Shown here piece after piece: positions 44,682 through 51,227 of a stretch of 64,000 nt of DNA. The notes under the pieces were generated by a model. The model saw nothing but the letters and a program-made list of their open reading frames with translations. It did no database searches and was not told the origin of the DNA. The position numbers were made by a program, and so were the translations under genes. The number at the start of each line of letters is the position of its first letter. Position 1 is the first letter of the stretch. The DNA is from Candidatus Altimarinota bacterium (GTDB lineage Bacteria; Patescibacteriota; Gracilibacteria; UBA4473), in the NCBI GenBank assembly GCA_021734785.1, contig JAIPIF010000005.1, positions 18,016-82,015 on the forward strand, given 5' to 3'.

Positions 44682-47306
44682 TCAGCCAAACTTCCGCAGA
44701 TGACTCTGTGCCGCTGCGACCCGTGCCACGGGCACGCGAAAGGGCGAGCAGGAGACGTACTGAAAGTCCTGGTGAAAGCAGAATTCGATGGAAGATGGGT
44801 CTCCGCCGTGCTCTCCACAGATGCCGATTTTGAGATCGGGTTTGACCGTCCGGGCTTTTTCCACCGCCTGGACAATCAACTGCCCAACCCCCTCCTGATC
44901 GAGGGTTTGAAAGGGATCGTCCGAGAGAATGCGCTCGGACACGTAGTACGGGAGAAATTTTCCCGCATCGTCTCGCGAGTACCCGAAGGTCATCTGTGTC
45001 AGATCATTCGTGCCAAAAGAGAAAAAATCCGCGTGCTCGGCAATTTTGTCCGCAATCAGACACGCTCGTGGGATCTCGATCATAGTCCCGATTTTGACCG
45101 GAACCGTGGTCTTTTGTTCGGCAAAAACAGAGTCCACGACCTGCTCGATTTCCTCACGGAGCACGGTAAACTCCGCCACCGCTCCCACCAACGGAATCAT
45201 AATTTCGGGCAGAGCCTTGATGCCCTTTTTGTGGCATTCACATGCCGCCTCCACGATCGCCCGTGCCTGCATGCGCGCCACCTCCGGATGCGTGATCAGA
45301 AGCCGACAGCCACGATGCCCCAGCATCGGATTTTGTTCTTGGAGCGAGGAAACGAGTGAGCGCACTTCTGATTCTTTGAGATCAAAAGACTGAGCCAGCT
45401 CCGCGATGTCCTTTTTTTCGTGCGGGAGAAATTCGTGGAGGGGCGGGTCAAGCAAACGAATGGTGACCGGCAATCCGTCCATGGCGTTGAAAATGCCGAT
45501 GAAGTCTTCTTTTTGGAAGGGCAACAGCTTGGCAAGCGCTTTTTCACGCTGTTTTTCCGTTTGGGAGAGAATCATTTCCTGCACTACCCGGATGCGCTCG
45601 GGCGCAAAAAACATGTGCTCCGTGCGACAGAGACCGATCCCCTTGGCGCCAAATTCACGTGCCTTGGCACTGTCGTCGGGGGTGTCGGCATTGGTCCGCA
45701 CACGAAAGGACGGCGTCAACTCCTCCGCCCAATCGAGTATCGTTTGGAAATTGCCGGACAGCGTCGGTTTTTTTGTTTTACACGCTCCACGAAGCACTTC
45801 TCCGCTCGCTCCATCGAGGGTCAAATCATCGCCCTCAGAAAAGGTGTCCTTGCCGATCGTCATTTTGCCCGTGTCCTCGTCGATGGAAATCGATCCCGCA
45901 CCAGCCACACAGGGCTTGCCCATGCCTCGAGCGACCACCGCTGCATGCGAGGTCATTCCACCGCAGGAGGTGAGAATCCCCTCTGCGGCAAACATGCCGT
46001 GGATGTCGTCGGGAGACGTTTCGTGACGCACAAGGATCACTTTTTTGCCTTTGGCAGCCAAAGATTCCGCACGATCAGCCGTAAAAACTATTTGTCCCAC
46101 CGCTGCGCCCGGAGAGGCCGGCAATCCTTTGGCCAGGACGTCTCGTTTGACACCTGGAGCGATCTGCGGGTGGAGCAGTTTGTCGAGAGAGTCGGGACTC
46201 ACACGGAGCACGGCTTCTTTTTTGTCAATGAGGCCTTCCTCCACCATGTCGATGGCAATTTTCAAATCTGCCGCTGCAGAGCGTTTTCCGGTTCGGGTTT
46301 GAAGTAAAAAAAGCTTTCCCTGCTGGATGGTAAACTCCAGATCCTGCATGTCGTGGAAATGCGTCTCGAGTTTTTCGGCGATATCTTTGAACTGGGCAAA
46401 CACTTTGGAGGAAACGTTATCCAGCTCCTGGATGTCCCGGGGTGTACGGATCCCCGCCACCACATCCTCTCCCTGTGCGTTGAGGAGAAATTCCCCGAAG
46501 AGTTTTTTCTCCCCGGTGCTCGGATTGCGCGTGAAGGCCACGCCGGTCCCGGACTGGTCTCCCATGTTTCCAAACACCATCGCTTGGACATTGACCGCTG
46601 TCCCCAGATCGTCAGAGATGCGATTGATTCGTCGGTACCGGATGGCCCGCGGATTGAGCCAGGATTCAAATACCGCCCGCACGGAGCGTTCGAGTTGTTT
46701 TTCGGGTTCCTGGGGAAACGGCGCCCCGGATTCTTTTTTGATGATTGTTTGGAACTCCTCCGCCAAAACTTTCCAGTCGTCGGCAGAGAGATCCGTGTCT
46801 TCTTTTTTGCCCACTTTCTTCTTGTGCGCCGTGATGGCTTTTTCAAAAAGCGATCCCTCCAGCCCCAAAACCACATTGGCAAACATCTGGAGAAACCGGC
46901 GGTACGAGTCGTAGGCAAAGGTCGGATTGTCCGTGATTTTGGCAAGCCCCTCAACGGTTTTGTCGTTGAGTCCCAAATTTAAGACTGTGTCCATCATTCC
47001 CGGCATTGAGATCGGTGCCCCAGAGCGAATCGAAACCAAAAGAGGGTCTTTTGGATCTCCCAATGTTTTCCCCATTGTTTTTTCGAGTGTTTTCAAATGT
47101 TTTTCCACTTCCGCCCACATACCCGCGGGAAACTGTTTTTCATTGTCGAGAAACGCATGACAGGCATCGGTGGTGACGACAAACCCTGGCGGCACCGGAA
47201 TCTCCATCCGCGTCATCTCACAGAGATTGGCCCCCTTGCCTCCGAGGAGAGATTTTTGGGACGCTTCACCCTGAGAAAAGTCGTACACAAATTTTTGAGT
47301 TTTCAT
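44682..47306 (-). CDS. ppdK: Pyruvate, phosphate dikinase
   Basis: Reversibly converts pyruvate + ATP + Pi to PEP + AMP + PPi. 874 residues, full length. Order: N-terminal nucleotide-binding domain (LLGGKGANLCEMTRM, VSIRSGAPISMPGMMDTVLNLG), swivelling phosphohistidine domain (GGMTSHAAVVARGMGKPCVAG, catalytic His), and C-terminal TIM barrel with LCRTEHMFF and GICGEHGGDPSSIEF. In small fermenters it lets glycolysis use PPi or runs toward PEP with pckA. It stands alone on its strand, convergent with the aminotransferase. Confidence 0.97.
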   Translation of the reverse strand: MKTQKFVYDFSQGEASQKSLLGGKGANLCEMTRMEIPVPPGFVVTTDACHAFLDNEKQFPAGMWAEVEKHLKTLEKTMGKTLGDPKDPLLVSIRSGAPISMPGMMDTVLNLGLNDKTVEGLAKITDNPTFAYDSYRRFLQMFANVVLGLEGSLFEKAITAHKKKVGKKEDTDLSADDWKVLAEEFQTIIKKESGAPFPQEPEKQLERSVRAVFESWLNPRAIRYRRINRISDDLGTAVNVQAMVFGNMGDQSGTGVAFTRNPSTGEKKLFGEFLLNAQGEDVVAGIRTPRDIQELDNVSSKVFAQFKDIAEKLETHFHDMQDLEFTIQQGKLFLLQTRTGKRSAAADLKIAIDMVEEGLIDKKEAVLRVSPDSLDKLLHPQIAPGVKRDVLAKGLPASPGAAVGQIVFTADRAESLAAKGKKVILVRHETSPDDIHGMFAAEGILTSCGGMTSHAAVVARGMGKPCVAGAGSISIDEDTGKMTIGKDTFSEGDDLTLDGASGEVLRGACKTKKPTLSGNFQTILDWAEELTPSFRVRTNADTPDDSAKAREFGAKGIGLCRTEHMFFAPERIRVVQEMILSQTEKQREKALAKLLPFQKEDFIGIFNAMDGLPVTIRLLDPPLHEFLPHEKKDIAELAQSFDLKESEVRSLVSSLQEQNPMLGHRGCRLLITHPEVARMQARAIVEAACECHKKGIKALPEIMIPLVGAVAEFTVLREEIEQVVDSVFAEQKTTVPVKIGTMIEIPRACLIADKIAEHADFFSFGTNDLTQMTFGYSRDDAGKFLPYYVSERILSDDPFQTLDQEGVGQLIVQAVEKARTVKPDLKIGICGEHGGDPSSIEFCFHQDFQYVSCSPFRVPVARVAAAQSHLRKFG

Positions 47307-47379
47307 GAAAAAAGAGAGAAAAAAGATTCAGTCCCATTATTCAAATTTTCAATCCGATGTCACGAAAAGCCAAGAAAAA

Positions 47380-47416
47380 TTTGCATTTCGTTCTTAATCA
47401 TGGACAATGATTGTCC
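47380..47416 (+). promoter_or_regulatory. Promoter with an overlapping palindromic operator
   Basis: TTGCAT (47380-47385), 16-nt spacer, GACAAT (47402-47407). The -10 box lies inside a perfect 7-bp inverted repeat TGGACAA-TGA-TTGTCCA (47400-47416). A dimeric repressor bound there would block the promoter. It precedes the 26-codon Cys-rich gene. Confidence 0.5.
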
Positions 47417-47438
47417 AGTATTTCTTAACCCTTCTTCT

Positions 47439-47519
47439 CATGTACTTTGACGGAAAAGGCGGATGCGGAAGCTGCGGGCACCACGACGGAGAGTGCGGCG
47501 GCGGATGCGGGAGCAAATA
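47439..47519 (+). CDS. Cys/Gly-rich micropeptide (26 aa)
   Basis: ATG 47439 to TAG 47519 encodes MYFDGKGGCGSCGHHDGECG then GGCGSK: four Cys spaced C-x2-C-x6-C-x3-C, with two His in the middle and eleven Gly. The pattern suggests metal or Fe-S binding, metallothionein-like, but no family is recognised. A promoter with palindrome lies upstream and a strong terminator begins 26 nt downstream, so the unit is complete although very short. It is too short for ordinary gene calling. The main alternative is that the frame is accidental. Confidence 0.55.
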
Positions 47520-47544
47520 GTTCCCCTCTCTCAACGAACACAAA

Positions 47545-47582
47545 AAAACCCCGGAAGCAATCGCAACCGGGGTTTCTCTTTT
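47545..47582 (+). terminator. Rho-independent terminator of the Cys-rich micro-gene
   Basis: Stem AAACCCCGG/CCGGGGTTT (9 bp, perfect), 12-nt loop, followed by CTCTTTTT. It ends just before the convergent membrane-protein gene and has an A-run on its left side, so it may work in both directions. Confidence 0.85.
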
Positions 47583-47588
47583 TGGCAT

Positions 47589-47993
47589 TTATCCCTCGAA
47601 CTCGAGTCGAAGGATTTTGTTTTCCTGGCCATTTTCGAGTTCCTCCCAAATCACTCCAATCCTGGAGAGAAACAGAGAAAAAATCAGGAAAGTCCCTCCC
47701 AAAAAGGGGAGCAGGAATGGCGAGCAAAACAGGCTGATCGCCAAAAAGATAATCCCTGAAGGATACACTTCTTTCAGAGAATCATGAAGAACGATCATGA
47801 ACCCCAAAAAGAAGAAAATCCCTGAAGCCACTGCCCAAAACAGAGCATCTGTCTGGGGAAAAGTGATCTGCGGGCAAACCCAGAGCCATGTCCAGGGCGT
47901 CAGAAGAATGTACACGACAGGAATGATGATCATCCCCAGCACGGGCCACAGAATCTTCCGCTTTGCCAATAAAATTGTTGATAAAATCATCAT
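47589..47993 (-). CDS. Small membrane protein of unknown function (134 aa)
   Basis: Starts at ATG 47993, where AAAGGAG stands 7 nt upstream, the best Shine-Dalgarno site seen in this window; the longer frame is rejected for that reason. Four hydrophobic segments (LWPVLGMIIIPVVYILL, ALFWAVASGIFFFLGFMIVL, GIIFLAISLFCSPFLLPFL, FLIFSLFLSRIGVIW) predict an integral membrane protein. The tail is charged. No family recognised. The 237 bases upstream hold only a copy of the 'cattcgtaattcggaatctgtaattg' repeat phrase and a CTGTTTT/AAAACAG hairpin (48169-48185). Confidence 0.75.
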   Translation of the reverse strand: MMILSTILLAKRKILWPVLGMIIIPVVYILLTPWTWLWVCPQITFPQTDALFWAVASGIFFFLGFMIVLHDSLKEVYPSGIIFLAISLFCSPFLLPFLGGTFLIFSLFLSRIGVIWEELENGQENKILRLEFEG

Positions 47994-48230
47994 ATCGATC
48001 TCCTTTCTTATTTTTATTGTTAAAATTATTTCTGAATTTACTGAAAGCGTCCTCTCCCCGCTGAAAACGCTCCCAGCAAATTTTTTCTGTGTATCCATTT
48101 CTCATTCGTAATTCGGAATCTGTAATTGATACCTTGCCAAGCCGTGAGCCAAAAAGAGCCGGTCGCCTCTGTTTTTTGAAAACAGGAGAAGACACGAATT
48201 CTTTTTTGCAGGTTTTGAGAAAAATGTCAA

Positions 48231-49637
48231 CTACACCTGCCGGATCTGCACCGTCGGAGCCATCTCACCTTTTGTCAGCTGCGAGCCAGACACCAAGGCG
48301 ACTTTTTCCCCACGAAACTCCGGCATGCGCTGCAAGAGCGCTTTTCGGGCGGCAGCGATGGTTTTTTCCGGGTCAGAGGAGAAAGAAATTCGCAGCGGTT
48401 CCACGCCCCAGAGGAGCTGTGTTTTTCGCTGAATGTGGACATCGTCCGTGCAGGAAAAAATCGGCACCCGTGGCCGAAAGCAGGAAACAAGCTGTGCTGT
48501 CGATCCGCTCCCCGTCACGACGAGGATCGCTGCGAGATTTTCGAGTTCGTCGGGGAGCTGGGCAGCGATTTTGCTCAGACCCGCTTGGTCGGAAACTGCT
48601 TTGAGTTTTCGAATCTCCCGGGAGGCGAGAAAGTTTTTTTCGGTTTCACAAATAATCTCCGCCATGTACTCCACCGCCGCAATGGGATGCGCGCCGATGG
48701 CCGTCTCCCCCGACAGCATCGTCGCATCCGCCCGCTGAAAGGCCGCCACCGACACGTCGGACACTTCCGCGCGCGTGGGCGTGGGGTGCTCCACCATTGA
48801 TTCCAGCATGTGTGTGGCAATGATAACCGGCGTCTGGTGCTCCGCACAGGCCTTGACGATGTCCCGCTGCAGCTGTGGCACGCGGGCAAATGAGGTCTCG
48901 ATCCCCAAATCCCCCCGCGCCACCATGACCTGGTGGGCCGACTCGACGATCGCGGCAATATCGTCAATCGCACTCTGGGTTTCGATTTTGGCAATCACGT
49001 CGATGGGCGCTTTTTTCTCCGCGAGAAATGCTTTGACGCGCTCGATATCCTCAGCACACCGAACAAAAGAGAGCGCTACAAAATCCACCCCCTTTTTGAT
49101 GCCAAACTCAATGTCTTTCCAGTCGGCCTCCGTGATGGAGTCGAGAGAAATAGACTTCCCAGGAAGATTCAAATGTCGCCGTGGCCCCAGCGTTCCCCCG
49201 GACAAAACACGGCAGCTCACATCCGGATCGTCAATTTTCAAAACCTCAATCTTGAGAGTCCCGTTGTCGACAAGGATTTTGTCGCCCACGGCCACATCAT
49301 TGAGGAAATCATCATAGTTGACCTGAATTTTTCCAGACTGCTCGTACGGGGCATGCTCCACTGTCAGCGTCACGGTCTCCCCTTTTTGCCAGCGCACGGG
49401 TTTGCGCAGATCCGCCGTGCGGATTTCGGGACCTTTGGTGTCAAGAATGATCGGAAATTCCCGTTTCATTTTTTTTGACAGGGCTCGAATACGATTGATC
49501 GTTCTGCCGTGCGAGGAGTGATCCCCGTGACTGAAATTGAGGCGAAACACACTCACCCCGGCCTCAACCAATTGCTGAAGATGCTCGGAAGAACTGCAGG
49601 AGGGGCCCACGGTGGCGATTATTTTTGTCTGTCTCAT
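48231..49637 (-). CDS. pyk: Pyruvate kinase
   Basis: Makes ATP and pyruvate from PEP and ADP in the last glycolytic step. 468 residues: TKIIATVGPSC, RLNFSHGDH, ILDTKGPEIRT, KIETQSAIDDI, VMVARGDLGIET, and the substrate loop ATHMLESMVEHPTPTRAE, then the C-terminal regulatory domain. No extra PEP-utiliser domain. It lies 9 nt after a small membrane protein gene on the same strand. It occurs alongside ppdK, so both an ADP route and a PPi route between PEP and pyruvate exist. Confidence 0.97.
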   Translation of the reverse strand: MRQTKIIATVGPSCSSSEHLQQLVEAGVSVFRLNFSHGDHSSHGRTINRIRALSKKMKREFPIILDTKGPEIRTADLRKPVRWQKGETVTLTVEHAPYEQSGKIQVNYDDFLNDVAVGDKILVDNGTLKIEVLKIDDPDVSCRVLSGGTLGPRRHLNLPGKSISLDSITEADWKDIEFGIKKGVDFVALSFVRCAEDIERVKAFLAEKKAPIDVIAKIETQSAIDDIAAIVESAHQVMVARGDLGIETSFARVPQLQRDIVKACAEHQTPVIIATHMLESMVEHPTPTRAEVSDVSVAAFQRADATMLSGETAIGAHPIAAVEYMAEIICETEKNFLASREIRKLKAVSDQAGLSKIAAQLPDELENLAAILVVTGSGSTAQLVSCFRPRVPIFSCTDDVHIQRKTQLLWGVEPLRISFSSDPEKTIAAARKALLQRMPEFRGEKVALVSGSQLTKGEMAPTVQIRQV

Positions 49638-49646
49638 CGGCGAAAA

Positions 49647-50051
49647 TTATACACGTTTCTGCACCTGCGACGAAAGGAAAATCAGCTCCACCACGACGAA
49701 AAAAACGAGCAGCAAGATTCCTTCCAAAATGCCAAACAGTCGAATCATCTGCAGTCCGGCCACGAGCAAAAGAAACACAGCAAGCAACATTCCCCGTCGA
49801 AGGGCGATGCCAAATTGGGTTTTTTCGGGAAATTGATGAAAAAAAGAGGGAGAAAATACCTCCGCTCCGAAGAAAAAAAGAAACGTCCCAAAAGAAGAAA
49901 CGGTGAGAAAAAGGGAAACGGAAAATACCGACAGCGCCATCCAGGGATCTGGCCCCAGCGGATCCAGTCCCAGTATAGTAAAAATCAGTGCCGTCGCACT
50001 CAGGAGAAAGATCAGGGTTGTGAGGAAAAAATGACGAAACATTTTGTACAC
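49647..50051 (-). CDS. Small membrane protein of unknown function upstream of pyk
   Basis: 134 residues with four hydrophobic segments: LTTLIFLLSATALIFTILG, ALSVFSVSLFLTVSSFGTFLFFFG, GMLLAVFLLLVAGLQMI and GILLLVFFVVVELIFL. The conserved-looking DPLGPDPWMAL sits between the first two. No family recognised. It is probably cotranscribed with pyk. Its 5' end lies about 70 bp from the divergent TspO start. Confidence 0.75.
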   Translation of the reverse strand: MYKMFRHFFLTTLIFLLSATALIFTILGLDPLGPDPWMALSVFSVSLFLTVSSFGTFLFFFGAEVFSPSFFHQFPEKTQFGIALRRGMLLAVFLLLVAGLQMIRLFGILEGILLLVFFVVVELIFLSSQVQKRV

Positions 50052-50121
50052 AGAAATTGTACAGCAAGAAAGCTTCGACGCAACTCTTTTCTTTTTTCAA
50101 AAATCTGGAAGAATGGAGCTG

Positions 50122-50508
50122 ATGTCTGATTTTTATCTGGAACTGGCCAAACCGTTTTTTGCTCCACCAGGATGGCTCTTTGGACCGGTGTGGGGTTTTT
50201 TGTACCTGCTGATCCTCATCAGTTTCGGCTGGGTGGTGTGGCAGGTCGGGCAAAAAAAATTCTCGCCAAAACTCCTCTGGCCACTGGGGATAAATCTCGC
50301 CAGCAATCTCAGCTGGACGTACTTCTTTTTTGAGTTGAGAAATTTTGATCTGGCACTGCTGGATATTTTCATTGTCTGGGGGAGCATTCTCTGGATCATG
50401 CACATGATGTGGCGTCGGAAACCGTGGGTCAGCTGGATACAGATACCCTATCTCCTCTGGGTAAGTTTTGCCGCAGTACTGATGGTCTCAATCTGGTGGA
50501 TGAACTGA
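50122..50508 (+). CDS. TspO/MBR family protein
   Basis: 128 residues from ATG 50122, which has GGAG 5 nt upstream; ATG 50113 is also possible. Five membrane helices rich in Trp and aromatic residues, with the family opening LAKPFFAPPGWLFGPVWGFLYL, then INLASNLSWTYFFF and the closing PYLLWVSFAAVLMVSIWWMN. TspO proteins bind porphyrins and sterol-like ligands and are linked to tetrapyrrole and stress signalling. The ligand here is unknown, since no haem synthesis gene is in the window. Confidence 0.9.
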   Translation: MSDFYLELAKPFFAPPGWLFGPVWGFLYLLILISFGWVVWQVGQKKFSPKLLWPLGINLASNLSWTYFFFELRNFDLALLDIFIVWGSILWIMHMMWRRKPWVSWIQIPYLLWVSFAAVLMVSIWWMN

Positions 50509-50563
50509 TATTTTGACATTTTTTTCCGAAGCAGTAGCATGAGAGGCACGCCATTTTCCCAGT

Positions 50564-50905
50564 ATGGAAAATCTTTCTCCCAAAAGCTGCGACGGCCAAA
50601 CCCTTCTTCCCGAAAAGGGAATGACCTTTCTTCTGAATCCGAACTACCACAAGAAAAATCTATACCTCAAAGAAGCCGCCACTTTTTGTACTCTTGTAGA
50701 GGACGTTCTGTTTGGGTCCCACCGGCCGGTAAAAAAAATCAGCCACGTTGTGGTAAAAAACGTCTTCGAAGTAGGCAAGCAGGTATTTCAAAATCTCAAC
50801 AAAAACCTTCCCATTCAAATAGATTTTTGGATCGAAAAAACAAAGCAGCGCGTCACTGCTTCTGTTTCAGCCGAACTCTTTCAAAAAGCATTTATCCCTG
50901 CATAA
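50564..50905 (+). CDS. Protein of unknown function (113 aa)
   Basis: Starts MENLSPKSCDGQT at ATG 50564. Mixed composition with KNLYLKEAATFCTLVEDVLFG and a beta/alpha pattern at the end (IQIDFWIEKTKQRVTASVSAEL). No family recognised. It is the last gene before the tRNA-Pro island. The overlapping frame at 50539 looks random in composition. Confidence 0.55.
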   Translation: MENLSPKSCDGQTLLPEKGMTFLLNPNYHKKNLYLKEAATFCTLVEDVLFGSHRPVKKISHVVVKNVFEVGKQVFQNLNKNLPIQIDFWIEKTKQRVTASVSAELFQKAFIPA

Positions 50906-50925
50906 GACAGAGAGAAGAAGGATTG

Positions 50926-50986
50926 TGACGAAATTCAGTGCGATCCCATCTTGGCATGAGAGCCACGAGTAAAATCGCAACGACGA
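50926..50986 (+). repeat. tRNA-adjacent hairpin repeat, copy B
   Basis: Begins TGACGAAATTCAGTGCGAT and ends GAGCCACGAGTAAAATCGC then AACGACGA. Both flanks align with copy A at 4391-4453, while the central 16 nt differ. It abuts the displaced tRNA-Pro end. Confidence 0.75.
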
Positions 50987-51031
50987 TGGTCGGGGTGAGA
51001 GGACTCGAACCTCCGACCCCCTGGTCCCAAA
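50986..51031 (-). pseudogene. Displaced 3' half of tRNA-Pro (attachment-site duplicate)
   Basis: 46 nt identical to the 3' half of the intact tRNA-Pro at 54501-54546, from CCA through the T-arm to the anticodon loop; homology stops abruptly at the anticodon. It cannot fold as a tRNA. It is the expected product of integration into the 3' half of a tRNA gene: the intact copy at one end, the displaced half at the other, both in the same orientation. Confidence 0.92.
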
Positions 51032-51227
51032 ATAAAACTTGAGTACCGAACCAGTGTTTTATGCGCTCCCAGAGCGACAATCGACGATTTCAGAAAAAGA
51101 TCAAAAAAGAATTGAGTGACCCTTTAGCTCTTTCAGTTTATTCCTCAATTTTTGGGAGTCGAACTTCTTTTTTGTGCTCTCAGCCAGTAACTCTGTGGCT
51201 GCGCACCAATGTCTTCAATAATTTTAC

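Noticed and set aside
47425..47727. 100-residue minus-strand frame over the Cys-rich micro-gene
   Set aside because: Overlaps the terminator and the end of the membrane-protein gene; no signature.
50987..51060. Second tRNA-Pro gene
   Set aside because: Only the 3' half matches; the sequence departs from tRNA-Pro at the anticodon and cannot form D-arm or acceptor pairs, so it is an attachment-site remnant.
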